From: Methanobacterium sp. UBA279
Lineage (GTDB): Archaea > Methanobacteriota > Methanobacteria > Methanobacteriales > Methanobacteriaceae
Direction: 5' to 3'
Length of the DNA stretch: 18,750 nt
Assembly (NCBI GenBank): GCA_002502855.1
Contig: DAQK01000048.1
Location: 1 to 18,750, forward strand
In this document: positions 1 through 8,332 of the stretch, one piece after another
Position numbering within the stretch: the stretch's first letter is position 1
How the letters are laid out: every line of letters starts with the position of its first letter
Notes under the pieces: generated by a model
The model's database searches: none
What the model saw: the letters and a program-made list of their open reading frames with translations, nothing else
What the model was told of the DNA's origin: nothing
Position numbers and translations under genes: made by a program

Positions 1-213
1 CGCCGAACAAGATGGAAAATCGAGAAAGTATTCCAATTACCTCAAACAAAACCTAGGCCTAGGCCATATACACACAATACACCAAACGATCAATCTATAA
101 AAAAACCCTATCTAAACGTACTTTTACTAGGAATACTTATTTCCCAGGGCTACAATGAAATCCAAGAAATCTACAAGCTCAAAAAAATTCACCTAAAACA
201 GACACCCTGTTAA
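1..213 (+). pseudogene. C-terminal remnant of a DDE transposase, frameshifted
   Basis: Reading frame 1 from the window edge gives RRTRWKIEKVF, the region holding the last catalytic Glu of IS4-like DDE transposases (Glu is codon 8). Frame 2 from about base 32 continues as NYLKQNLGLGHIHT. Dropping one extra C near base 33 joins them and restores R-x3-E-x6-K of the Y-(2)R-(3)E-(6)K signature. Near bases 76-84 the frame returns to frame 1, which ends in a hydrophobic stretch (YLNVLLLGILISQGYNEI) and stops at 211-213. So two compensating single-base events lie within about 50 bases. The N-terminal part is outside the window. I see no clear terminal inverted repeat after the stop. The IS4-like label rests on this short motif only. 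Confidence 0.6.
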
Positions 214-427
214 TATAATTTATGGATACCAGAATCAGGGCATAGGAACCAGATTAATGGAGGTCGTAGAGACCTGTTTCCAGGAAATAAAAAGATTTAA
301 GCTCATGACTGGATTTAAAAGCCGGAAAAATATTATTTTTACCAAAAAAGAGGTTATAAAAATTTTAAAAAAGGAAAAATATACAGATAACCTGTTTTTG
401 CCGTATATGGAGAAAATTGTCAGTTAA
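214..427 (+). pseudogene. GNAT N-acetyltransferase remnant (3' part)
   Basis: The frame of codon 257 reads YGYQNQGIGTRLMEVVE, matching GNAT motif A (Q/R-x-x-G-x-G), the acetyl-CoA pyrophosphate loop. It continues with a KLMTGFKSRKN stretch and ends LFLPYMEKIVS before the stop at 425-427. Between about 325 and 365 the expected family ending is found in another frame (YFYQKRGYKNFKK, like the usual LYxKLGYK segment), after which the first frame resumes (KKEKYTDNL). That means two compensating frameshifts. The N-terminal half is missing and the fragment directly follows the transposase remnant, so the gene was probably cut by insertion or deletion and then decayed. An in-frame ATG at 257 could give a 56-residue peptide, but I do not think it is a real gene. 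Confidence 0.6.
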
Positions 428-440
428 TCCTGATAATGTA

Positions 441-447
441 GGAGGTG
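441..447 (+). promoter_or_regulatory. Shine-Dalgarno GGAGGTG of the HEAT-repeat gene
   Basis: A near-perfect ribosome binding site lies five bases before an in-frame ATA codon at 453-455. No ATG, GTG or TTG stands at the proper distance. This points to translation starting at 453, either on AUA or on an ancestral AUG that has mutated. Confidence 0.55.
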
Positions 448-452
448 TTAAA

Positions 453-1160
453 ATATACTCTAATTCAGATCTGGATAAGATGAGGGAATCAAAGGATGTA
501 ACTGGACTTATAAGTGCTTTAGATGTTAAAGAAGATAAGAAGATCCGGGAGAAGGCAGCCTACATCCTGGGCGATATCCATGCTGGAGAGGCTGTTGAGC
601 CTTTAATTCAGATTTTAGGCGATGAGTACTGGCCCATCCGCAAAGCCGCTGTCTTGTCTCTCGGCAGGATCGGGGATAGAAGAGCAGTAGAACCACTGAT
701 AAAGGTATTAAGAGATGAATACTGGCACGTCCGGGAGACTGCAGCATTGGCTCTGGGTGTTATAGGTGATAAAAGAGCGGTGAAACCAATCATCGCCGCC
801 TTAAAAGATGGAGATTTAAGTGTCAGGTGTGAAGTGGTTGATGCACTGGGGAACCTGGGAGCTATAGAGGCGGTTAAACCATTGACTGATATTTTAGGAG
901 AGGAAGATTATATTCTCCGTGCCTGCACAGTAACCTCCATGGGGAAGATCGGTGATAATTCCGCGGTTCAATCACTGGTTAATTCCCTGAAGGATGATAA
1001 TTACCTGGTCCGGGTTAACGCAGCCAATGCACTGGAAATCATAGGGGATGAAAGGGCGCTTCCCTACCTGGAAGAGGCCTTAAAAAATTCAAAGGGCGAA
1101 TCACAGGAATTTGAATCTGCATTAGAAAGAGCTATTAAGGTTATACGGGATAAAGAATGA
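453..1160 (+). CDS. HEAT-repeat (PBS-lyase-like) protein
   Basis: The protein is built from about seven tandem helical repeats of about 31 residues. Recurrent motifs are A-A-x-x-L-G-x-I-G-D/x-x-A-V-x-P-L-I, for example IGDRRAVEPLIKVLRDEYW and IGDKRAVKPIIAALKDGD. These are the Armadillo-type HEAT repeats first described in phycobilisome lyases (PF13646 type). They form a curved helical scaffold that binds a protein partner; no catalytic residues are expected and the partner cannot be told from sequence. There is no signal peptide or membrane segment, so it should be cytosolic. Open frame extends up to a TTG at 417, but no ribosome binding site precedes that TTG, whereas GGAGGTG at 441 sits correctly for an ATA at 453. 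The first good in-frame ATG is 480. It ends ten bases before the broken methyltransferase and may once have been co-transcribed with it. The repeat assignment is firm; the start is not. Confidence 0.85.
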   Translation: MYSNSDLDKMRESKDVTGLISALDVKEDKKIREKAAYILGDIHAGEAVEPLIQILGDEYWPIRKAAVLSLGRIGDRRAVEPLIKVLRDEYWHVRETAALALGVIGDKRAVKPIIAALKDGDLSVRCEVVDALGNLGAIEAVKPLTDILGEEDYILRACTVTSMGKIGDNSAVQSLVNSLKDDNYLVRVNAANALEIIGDERALPYLEEALKNSKGESQEFESALERAIKVIRDKE

Positions 1161-1170
1161 TTGATAAATT

Positions 1171-2026
1171 ATGAGAGAAGATTATGTACATGGATATTCA
1201 GAAGTAGAAGCTGGTAGGCTTGCTGATCAGGCAAATACACTATCTAACCTTTTACATGATGGGACTAAGTATCCTGCTGGAAGTAAAGTTCTGGAGGCTG
1301 TTGTGGAGTGGGTGCCCAAACTGTTATACTGGCTAAAAACAGTCCTGACGCCGAGATAACCTCGATAGATATATTTGAATCATCTATTAATCAGCCAAAG
1401 GAATTAATCAGGGAAAATAGAATAGAAACGTGGAATTTGTCCAAGCAGATTTTCATGACCTGCCTTTTGAAAATAAAAGCTTCGATCATATCTTCGTATG
1501 TTTTGTTCTAGAACATTTACAGGACCCCATTGACGCACTTAATAGTTTGAAGAGGGTTCTTAAAGACGGTGGCTCAATTACAGTTATTGAAGGTGACCAT
1601 GGGTCCTGTTATTTTTATCCAGAGACAAAAGAAGCTATAAATGTATGGGAATGTTTAATTGAGTGTCAGAAAATATTTGGATGTAATCCTATGATTGGAA
1701 GGGAGATATATCCATTGCTGACGGGTTCAGGATTTAAGGAAGTCCAGGTTCAACCAAAAGTGGTTTACGTTGATTCAAGTAAGCCTGAATTAGTAGATGG
1801 TTTCAATAAAAAGACTATTATCGCCATGGTGGAAGGGGTTAAAGAACAAGCTCTTGATATGAATATGGTAGATGGTGAATCGTGGCAAAAAGGAATAAAT
1901 GATTTATATAAAACCACAGAATCAGATGGTGTGTTTTTTTTTACAACTTTTTTAAAGGCATCGGAATTAAATAACACTCACGAATCAATTAAATTCCTTT
2001 TTTTATTACAGCAAGAAATAGAATGA
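1171..2026 (+). pseudogene. Class I SAM-dependent methyltransferase, two frameshifts
   Basis: Three frames join into one protein of about 284 residues. Frame A (from ATG 1171) ends KVLEA; after one missing base near 1300 frame B begins CGVGAQTVILAKNSPDAEI, completing SAM-binding motif I as VLEA(G)CGVGAQT. Motif II acidic residue is in ITSIDIFES. One missing A in a run near 1424-1428 then moves to frame C: FVQADFHDLPFENKSFD (motif III/IV) and VLEHLQDPIDAL, continuing to the stop. The fold is a Methyltransf_11/25 type enzyme; substrate unknown. Both lesions are 1-nt deletions and the rest of the sequence is well conserved, so inactivation is recent, or they are sequence errors. As written, only a 62-residue N-terminal peptide and a 198-residue C-terminal part could be made, neither with a complete SAM site. 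There is no clear ribosome binding site before 1171. Confidence 0.8.
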
Positions 2027-2275
2027 GCTAATTCTTTTATTTGACTTCAAATGGCAGTTCCGTAATTATTAATTCTTACAAATTTTTTATACTTTTTCCA
2101 AAATTACCCCCTATTTTTAGATTATCAATGTGTTGATCACCCAATTATTTTATTGATATTTGATCTATCTTGTAATTGCAAATTATTTATGAAAAGGTTA
2201 TCATTTTAGCGAAAACTATTAATGCATGAACAAAATAATTAATAAAAAGGCCACGAAAACAATTTCACCGTTATC
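2027..2275. other. AT-rich intergenic region
   Basis: This stretch is very AT-rich, with stops in all frames and no RNA-like structure that I can see. It should carry the promoter of the following small exported protein, but I cannot single out one TATA box. Confidence 0.5.
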
Positions 2276-2290
2276 ATGGAAGGGGATAAA

Positions 2291-2680
2291 ATGCGGGTTA
2301 TAACTGTAATGGTACTGCTCTTTGTATTATTTTTAGGGGTTGTCTATGGTACTTTTACAGCTACTGGTAGTGATCGGGTTGATATGAGTGGCGTAATCAT
2401 TGGTTTATGCACTGATAATCCACAGGGGGATACTACGGTAATTGATTCTTTACTGGTGGAAGGATATCAAAGCGGTGCTTCCTATTCCCAGAACATTTCC
2501 ATCATAATCAATAGAAATACCACTGTATACCATAAGTATGGAAAAAACCTGGTAAAAGCATCTGTAGTTGATCTCCACCCTGGTCAGAAGATTGAAATCA
2601 GATTTGATGGGCATATGTTGCAGACATACCCTCCACAGATTAATGCCAGTGATGTAATTATTTTATACGATTTAAAATAG
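2291..2680 (+). CDS. Small exported protein, possibly DUF3221-like
   Basis: A 129-residue protein with an N-terminal hydrophobic stretch (VITVMVLLFVLFLGVVYG, about residues 3-20) that acts as a signal peptide or membrane anchor. The mature part is beta-rich: a GVIIGLCTDN strand, then NTTVYHKYGKNLV, then DLHPGQKIEIRFDG, MLQTYPPQINASDVIIL. The order of a small strand-rich domain ending in (L)xxGQKxExxF.G....YPPQ..A..III resembles DUF3221/OB-like lipoprotein domains, but this is a weak match made by eye and no function follows. There is one Cys, with no lipobox. An ATG at 2276 is also in frame, but AAGGGGAT at 2280-2287 is placed as the ribosome binding site for the ATG at 2291, which I prefer. 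It stands alone, upstream of the tRNA pair. Confidence 0.7.
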   Translation: MRVITVMVLLFVLFLGVVYGTFTATGSDRVDMSGVIIGLCTDNPQGDTTVIDSLLVEGYQSGASYSQNISIIINRNTTVYHKYGKNLVKASVVDLHPGQKIEIRFDGHMLQTYPPQINASDVIILYDLK

Positions 2681-2752
2681 GTTATATCTTTTTGCCAGGC
2701 TTTAAGTGGGATAATTGGTTTTTTTGGGATTATTTTATTTGAAGTAGTAAGG

Positions 2753-2760
2753 TTTAAATA
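2753..2760 (+). promoter_or_regulatory. TATA box of the tRNA-Cys/tRNA-Trp unit
   Basis: TTTAAATA exactly matches the archaeal TATA consensus and lies about 28-35 bases before the tRNA-Cys 5' end, the expected distance to a start close to the mature tRNA. Confidence 0.65.
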
Positions 2761-2787
2761 TCAACAAATAGTAAATTTTACTACTAT

Positions 2788-2859
<72 letters not shown>

Positions 2860-2896
2860 TTTTAAAATAAATTTAAACCGATATTTTTTAGTATCA

Positions 2897-3045
<149 letters not shown>

Positions 3046-3087
3046 ACTTTTCAAATTTTTTTATTCCTATTTCGTTTAGAGGTTAAC

Positions 3088-3705
3088 ATGCAAAAAATCA
3101 ATGAAATCGTAATGGTTGAAGGCAGGGGTTTTGACTCCAACGTCTACGCCTTTGAGGATGTACTGGTGGACACAGGAACCGGAGCAAACATAAACTATAT
3201 CCTTGAATCGTTAGGGCAGGGGGGTATAAATCCCGCAGACCTTTCCCTTATCGTGAACACACACAACCACTACGACCATGTCGGTGGCAACCGTTTTCTA
3301 GATTTAAAGGTGGCCATGCACCAGGAGGATGCTGAGTCCCTGGAAAAAGGGGATGATCTTGCTACAGCAGCCAGGATGTTCGGAGACTCTCTGGGAAAGA
3401 TGCAGGTGGACTGGAAACTCCAGGAGGGGGATAACATCTACGATTTTGAAGTTCTGCACACCCCGGGACATACCAGTGGGGGTATATGTCTTTATGATGG
3501 AGAAACCCTTATCTCAGGAGACACGGTGTTTGCAGACGGTGGCTTTGGCCGGATAGACCTGGGAGGTAGTGTTCAAGATATGCAGGAATCTTTAAAAAGG
3601 CTCAGTGAACTCCAGGTCAAATACCTCCTACCCGGACACGGCCCCTGTACAGATGAGGGATCAAGACATATCCAACTAGCCTACAGAATACTTAAAGGGA
3701 TTTAA
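3088..3705 (+). CDS. MBL-fold metallo-hydrolase
   Basis: A 205-residue single-domain metallo-beta-lactamase fold enzyme. It has the HxHxDH metal motif THNHYDHVGG (His59, His61, Asp63, His64), HTPGHTSGG (His128), the bridging Asp in LISGDTVF (Asp145) and the last His in LLPGHGP (His184). All metal ligands for a binuclear zinc or iron site are present. Length and the short C-terminus fit the glyoxalase II-like/YcbL group, soluble hydrolases of thioesters or similar substrates; the actual substrate cannot be told. AGAGGTT lies six bases before the ATG. It follows the tRNA unit and stands apart from the broken antiporter (about 160 AT-rich bases), so it is probably transcribed on its own. Confidence 0.9.
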   Translation: MQKINEIVMVEGRGFDSNVYAFEDVLVDTGTGANINYILESLGQGGINPADLSLIVNTHNHYDHVGGNRFLDLKVAMHQEDAESLEKGDDLATAARMFGDSLGKMQVDWKLQEGDNIYDFEVLHTPGHTSGGICLYDGETLISGDTVFADGGFGRIDLGGSVQDMQESLKRLSELQVKYLLPGHGPCTDEGSRHIQLAYRILKGI

Positions 3706-3863
3706 AACTGATTTCAATACCATGTTTTCCTGAATTTTACTTTCTAATAAGACGATTAAACATTTGTTTAACAATCAAGACATAATATTTTTTATATTAC
3801 TACAAATAAATCCTATTTTAAGTACAGAATACCTTCTGTTTTATTTTTCAAAGGAAGTTAATT

Positions 3864-5803
3864 ATGGATGTATCTTTATTAAAGGATATTGTAATCATAT
3901 TAGGACTATCAGTTGTAGTCCTCCTCCTGTTTAACCTCATCAGGATGCCTTCCATCCTGGCATTTTTTGTAACCGGAATAGTTATCGGCCCCTCACGGGC
4001 TGGGGCTCATAGGATCGGTCAGTCAAGTGGAGCTTATAGCTGAGCTGGGAATTATATTTCTGCTTTTTACCATTGGAATGGATTTTTCCATGAATAAATT
4101 CTCCCAGATAAAAAGATATGCCATATTAGGGGGTTCCCTGCAGGTAGGACTCACTGTGCTGGCGGTGTTCCTCGTGGGTCAGGCTTTGGGTTTACCATTT
4201 ACAGAATCGATCTTCATAGGGCTCCTGATTTGTTTCAGCAGTACAGCCATTATACTGCGGCTTCTCCAGGAGAAAAAACAACTGGATAGTATTCATGGAA
4301 GGACGGCCCTAGGAATACTCATCTTCCAGGACCTAGCCGTGGTGGTGGTTATTCTTTTAGCACCTCTCCTGTCAGGTGCCGAATCTTCTGCCCTTGAAAA
4401 TTGGCCAATACTCTTAGGTCCAGGGATAGGCCTCATTGCCCTGACCCTTGTAAGCCGACGTTGGCTGGTTCCTGAGCTTTTACACTTTATTGCACGCTTC
4501 AAGAGGCGGGATCTATTCCTCTTAACCATTATCGTCATATGTTTTGGAATTACCTGGATAACCTCTACTCTAGGATTATCTCTGGCATTAGGTGCTTTCC
4601 TGGCTGGTCTTACAATATCAAATACAGAATACAAACATCAGGCCCTTGGAAATATTCTACCCTTTCAAGATATATTTTTAAGTCTGTTCTTCATCTCCAT
4701 TGGTATGCTCTTAAATGTTAACTTCGTGTTAGAAAATTTACCCCTTATAATCCTCTTAACCATAACTGTAATCCTATTGAAATCGGTGATTGCTGGAATT
4801 GTGGCTGGAATTTTAGGACTGTCCTTCCGGGTCATGGTACTGGTGGGGTTGATGTTGAGCCAGATAGGGGGAGTTCTCTTTTATCCTGGCAGCAGTTGGA
4901 GTGCAATATAACCTGATAACCAACCCATTCTTCCAGACCATCCTGGCTGTCACTATCTTGACTATGTCCCTGACTCCCTTCTTCAAGGATAGGGCACACC
5001 AGATATCTGACATTCTGGAAAAAGGTGTTACCGGTCCCGGATCGAGTCCTGAGTGGAACATATTCAATTCCCCAGCCTCAGAAAGTTCCTCCTGCAGATC
5101 ATCTGATCATAGTTGGATTTGGTGTCAACGGGAAAAACATGGGTCGAGCTGCTTCACAGGCAAAAATCCCCTACGTAGTGGCCGAGGTTAACCCACAGAT
5201 CGTGAGAAGGAAGAAGGCGATGGGGGAGCCAATATTTTATGGTGATGTTTCTCAACCAACTGTATTAAATCAATTAAACATCACAGAAGCCAGGGTCATG
5301 GTGATCGCCATCGCGGACCTGTTGGAAGCCGTAAAATAGTAGACATGGCTAGAAAAATGAATCCAACCCTTTATATCATAGTTAGAACCCGTTACATATA
5401 TGAAATGGAAGAATTACGCAATTTAGGGGCTGATGAGGTAATACCTGAGGAATTTGAAACTTCAGTGGAAATATTCACCAGGGTGATGAATCAGTACCAC
5501 TTAACAGATGATGAGGTCCATAAATTTGTGGATGAACTCCGGGCCGATGAATACGAGATGTTCAGAGCACTGGCTAACTGGGAAATCAACACCTGCAGCG
5601 TTAATGATGCGTTAACAGATATACAGGTCTCCTCATTCACCATAGAAGAGGATGTTAAGCTGGGAGATCTCTGTCTTAATGATCAGGACTTGACACCTAT
5701 CGCCGTGGCCCGCAAAGATCAGATCATAAGGGACCTAGAAGATAACTTACAGCTGAAACCTGATGATGTGTTGATCTATACCAGTAAGGATGATGGAAGT
5801 TAG
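3864..5803 (+). pseudogene. CPA2/Kef-type cation:proton antiporter with RCK domains, four frameshifts
   Basis: Five frames assemble into one protein of about 646 residues. From ATG 3864 (AAGGAAG upstream) come MDVSLLKDIVIILGL and IRMPSILAFFVTGIVIGP; then an antiporter core of about eleven membrane segments (ELGIIFLLFTIGMDFS, LGILIFQDLAVVVVILL, LGAFLAGLTISNTEY); then a TrkA-N domain (DHLIIVGFGVNGKNMGRAA) and a TrkA-C-like end (LTPIAVARKDQIIRDLE). The breaks are an extra C near 3993 (GPS should read GPYGLG), an extra G near 4868 (LSQIGEFSF), an extra A near 5020 and a missing C near 5318 (IADPVGSRK). This family exchanges K+ or Na+ for H+ and is gated through the RCK domain. Apart from the indels, conservation is very good, so the lesions are recent or partly sequence errors. 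As written, no functional antiporter is made. Confidence 0.85.
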
Positions 5804-5854
5804 ATATTTCTAAAAAAAAATGGGAAAATTGAATTTCCACCATCAATATATCGT

Positions 5855-6643
5855 TTATTTTTCATCTTTATCCACAGCACCCAGTTCAGAACTCAGGAAA
5901 TCCTTAATATCCCTTATACTGTTAAGTAACTGGGCAGGGAAGACTATGGTTGAGTTTTTCTCCGCGGCGATGTTGCTCAGGACCTGCATGATACGCAGTT
6001 GCAGTGCTACAGGGTGTTCGGCAATGATGTCTGCTGCTTCTCCCAGTTTTCCAGCAGCGAGGTACTCACCTTCGGCAGAGATGATCTTAGCCCTTTTCTC
6101 CCTTTCAGCTTCGGCCTGCAGGGCTATGGCTCTTTGCATACCTTCCGGTAATTTAATATCCTTTATCTCTACAGTGGTTACTTTGATACCCCAGGGTTCG
6201 CTGTGTGTGTCGATTATCTCCTGGATACTGGTGTTAAGCTTGGCAGTTTCAGTGAGGATTTCGTCCAGGGAGTACTGTCCCACCACACTCCTCACAGTGG
6301 TCTGGGCGATCTGGTTAACCGCACTGTTATAGTTTTCTATCTCCACCACGGCCTTATATGCATCGGTTACCTTGAAATACGCCACAGCAGCCACGTCTAT
6401 GGTCACGTTGTCCTGGGTGATGATCTTCTGGGCAGGAACCGGCATGGTAACTATCCTCAGGGACGGTTTAACCATCCTATCCACTAGGGGAATTATAAGC
6501 CGAAGACCCGGCTCTCTCACCCCGATTACTTTTCCCAGCCGGAATACAACTCCTCTTTCATACTGGTTAACGATACGTACCGAAAGCCCTAAAATAATCA
6601 GGATCACAATTCCTACAATCAATAATGTTACAAAATCAACCAT
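5855..6643 (-). CDS. Slipin (stomatin-like, SPFH/Band 7 protein)
   Basis: 262 residues: one N-terminal membrane segment (about 4-22, LLIVGIVILIILGLSVRIV), then a Band 7/SPFH domain with the classic starts and ends of the family (YERGVVFRLGKV, GLRLIIPLVDRM, ITQDNVTIDVAAVAYFKV, then IKLPEGMQRAIALQAEAER followed by KIISAEGE), a helical stretch, and FPAQLLNSIRDI near the end. Stomatin-like proteins form ring or cage oligomers on the membrane and organise other membrane proteins; bacterial and archaeal slipins often pair with an NfeD protease. No NfeD gene is adjacent here. The start has GGAGGG nine bases upstream. It converges on the broken antiporter, with only about 50 bases between the stops. 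Confidence 0.92.
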   Translation of the reverse strand: MVDFVTLLIVGIVILIILGLSVRIVNQYERGVVFRLGKVIGVREPGLRLIIPLVDRMVKPSLRIVTMPVPAQKIITQDNVTIDVAAVAYFKVTDAYKAVVEIENYNSAVNQIAQTTVRSVVGQYSLDEILTETAKLNTSIQEIIDTHSEPWGIKVTTVEIKDIKLPEGMQRAIALQAEAEREKRAKIISAEGEYLAAGKLGEAADIIAEHPVALQLRIMQVLSNIAAEKNSTIVFPAQLLNSIRDIKDFLSSELGAVDKDEK

Positions 6644-6925
6644 TTTTTTAACCCTCCATAAATTAGATTCTATGGGGATATATGTAAAAACTAATATTAA
6701 AAATGGAGGATTTTCAAGACTTAAATTAGGAAGACGAATTAAATTTAATAACTTTTCTGTTGCGAAATATTTATATAAGAGAAGTTCGGTTAAATTTTAA
6801 AAAATTTATTCTACTAAATTTTTACTAAATTTTTTGGTTCATATTTGCAATGAACAGGTTTAGTTTTTCTATATTTTTATATTCCCAATAAGGACTTTAC
6901 ATTCCCAACTAAGGAGGCGGAAGAA
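6644..6925. promoter_or_regulatory. Divergent AT-rich intergenic region with TATA box
   Basis: The near-symmetrical TTTATATAAG at 6770-6779 matches the archaeal TATA box on both strands and could serve the slipin (minus) or the dead C39-like gene (plus). A second AT box (ATATTTTTAT, 6871-6880) precedes the C39 remnant. Two direct copies of ATTCCCAA(c)TAAGGA (6881-6894 and 6901-6915) are 20 bases apart; the second contains the ribosome binding site. Confidence 0.45.
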
Positions 6926-7527
6926 ATTAAGCGAATATATCTAGTAACGGCAGTGCTATTAATGCTGGTATTTGCAAATGGCATATATTTTGTATCCCTG
7001 AATGAAACTGGAAAATTAAATTCAACAGATAATGAAAGCCCTGAAGTCAATCACCTGGATGTCACCTATGACAGCCAGGATACCAGTTATACTTGGGGCT
7101 CTTCATAGTTGAAGATGGCATTTTCAGTTTATGGACTGGATCTGGATGAGAAATGGCTGGCCAGCCCTGCTTAAACCACTTATCACGGTACCAATGAGGA
7201 AGATTTAATAAAAGAACGGAAACTGTTAACTCGGTTTATGGTACCAATTTAACTGCTCACAGTGAAAAATTCACTGACTGGGGAAGATTAAACTCATGTG
7301 TGTCGAAGAAAATCCTGGTGATACTCTACGTACAGTCATGGTACAACCCAGACGGGGGCCATTACATGGTTTTAACGGGAATCGACGAGAAAAATGGTTA
7401 CGCAAGTATTACAGACCCATCCGGCGGTGTTAGAAACGTCCTATTATCTGATCTGGAAAATAGGATGCAGTGGGTAATGGACAAGTACAACGTAGCCGGT
7501 ACAGTCGTTCCCATAATGAAAAATTAA
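6926..7527 (+). pseudogene. C39-like cysteine peptidase, inactivated
   Basis: AAGGAGG at 6911-6917 is followed eight bases later by ATT-AAG-CGA where ATG-AAG-CGA is expected, so the start codon appears lost. The frame encodes a signal peptide or anchor (IYLVTAVLLMLVFANGIYFV), a Ser/Asn/Thr-rich linker, and the peptidase start TSYTWGSS*LKMAFSVYGL. In the family this reads TCGPxSLKM, so the catalytic Cys is now Trp (7094-7096) and a TAG follows (7106-7108). A TAA (7172-7174) lies after WLASPA, and near 7205-7220 the frame shifts to SVYGTNLTAHSEKFTDWG. The end keeps the rest of the active site: GGHYMVLTGIDEKNGY (His) and DPSGG (Asp). An ORF of 75 residues from 7300 is only this fragment. Probably once an exported Peptidase_C39_2 enzyme. 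Several independent lesions, including substitutions, make sequence error an unlikely cause. Confidence 0.8.
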
Positions 7528-7645
7528 TCATCAATTTTTTTAGCACCTGATTTATCCCCCTAAATATATTTAGTTATAAAAAAAATAAAATTTATTAAAA
7601 ATCTCAATTAAAAGTCCATATAAAAACTCAAACGGGGGATTATTT

Positions 7646-8128
7646 ATTATTGGTATAATGTCGGACAGCCATGATAATTTAAAAGCCATAAGAAAGGCGG
7701 TTGAGTACTTTAACAGTGAACATGTGGGATTAGTTATCCACGCTGGGGATTTGATATCACCATTTACTGCCCGGGAATTTCTGAAACTCAAATCTCCCCT
7801 TTTAGCAATATTCGGCAACAACGATGGTGAAAGAGATGGTTTAAGGAAGGCATTCGGGAACATGTGTTACCTGGAGGATTTTCAGGAAATATCAATTGAT
7901 AACCTTCAAATTGCAGTGATACACGGAACAAATCCCGCCCTGGTGGAATCCCTTGCGGGATGCGGTAAATATGACGTGCTTGTAACCGGTCATACCCATC
8001 AACTGGAAATTAAAGAAGGTGAAACCCTTATAATCAACCCTGGTGAGACATGTGGATACCTAACCGGTGATAAAACCGTAGTTTTACTGGACGAGGAAAA
8101 TTTAAGCTACCAAATAAACTACCTCTGA
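7646..8128 (+). CDS. YfcE/MJ0936-type metallophosphoesterase
   Basis: A calcineurin-like phosphoesterase of about 160 residues, full length for the family. Metal-binding motifs are SDSHDN, then IHAGD, FGNND, VIHG and VTGHTH, in the standard D-x-H / GD / GN-x-D / H / G-H-x-H order. Relatives hydrolyse phosphodiesters in vitro using Mn or Ni; the natural substrate is unknown. The first ATG (7658) would remove the opening beta strand that carries the motif. Codons 7646-7657 read ATT-ATT-GGT-ATA, giving the normal beginning (M)IGIMSDSHDN if ATT is used as start; GGGGG (7634-7638) lies seven bases before it. So initiation on AUU, or a start codon lost from AUG, is likely. A shorter product from 7658 (156 residues) is the conservative call. 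Confidence 0.82.
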   Translation: MIGIMSDSHDNLKAIRKAVEYFNSEHVGLVIHAGDLISPFTAREFLKLKSPLLAIFGNNDGERDGLRKAFGNMCYLEDFQEISIDNLQIAVIHGTNPALVESLAGCGKYDVLVTGHTHQLEIKEGETLIINPGETCGYLTGDKTVVLLDEENLSYQINYL

Positions 8129-8217
8129 TTCTATTTTAGCTAAAATTTGTTTTTAAAGTGAAACAAAGGGTCCAAATCGATTATAGAGGTTGTCTGTTTC
8201 CCTTTTTTACCCATAAG

Positions 8218-8225
8218 TTTAAATA
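8218..8225 (+). promoter_or_regulatory. TATA box of the PepSY-like gene
   Basis: TTTAAATA, the archaeal consensus, lies about 110 bases before the start codon. It predicts a leader RNA of about 80 bases that contains the inverted repeat at 8270-8300. Confidence 0.5.
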
Positions 8226-8269
8226 GATGGGTTTATCTAATTAAATTTTGCTTTGGAAAAACATAGGAA

Positions 8270-8300
8270 ATCATACGTACACTAAGATTTTATGTATGAT
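8270..8300 (+). repeat. Inverted repeat in the predicted leader of the PepSY-like gene
   Basis: ATCATACGTA (8270-8279) and TATGTATGAT (8291-8300) pair in nine of ten positions around an 11-base loop, ending 32 bases before the ATG. It could be a hairpin in the leader or an operator for a dimeric repressor. The sequence alone does not decide. Confidence 0.5.
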
Positions 8301-8332
8301 ACCATCCAATCTAATATAAAGGAGGAGATAAT

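Noticed and set aside
51..65. CCTAGGCCTAGG palindrome
   Set aside because: It lies inside the coding sequence of the transposase remnant (Leu-Gly-Leu-Gly) and is explained by codon repetition.
257..427. A 56-codon ORF starting at ATG 257
   Set aside because: Its sequence continues upstream as GNAT motif A and has two compensating frameshifts, so it is the tail of a decayed acetyltransferase rather than a small gene.
2027..2275. Possible small RNA in the AT-rich gap
   Set aside because: No GC-rich stem or conserved RNA motif is visible, and AT richness alone is not evidence.
5820..6332. Long plus-strand ORF opposite the slipin
   Set aside because: It is antisense to a well-conserved Band 7 protein and shows no family features or ribosome binding site.
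7300..7527. A 75-codon ORF ending at 7527
   Set aside because: It is the C-terminal third of the inactivated C39-like peptidase, with no ribosome binding site of its own.
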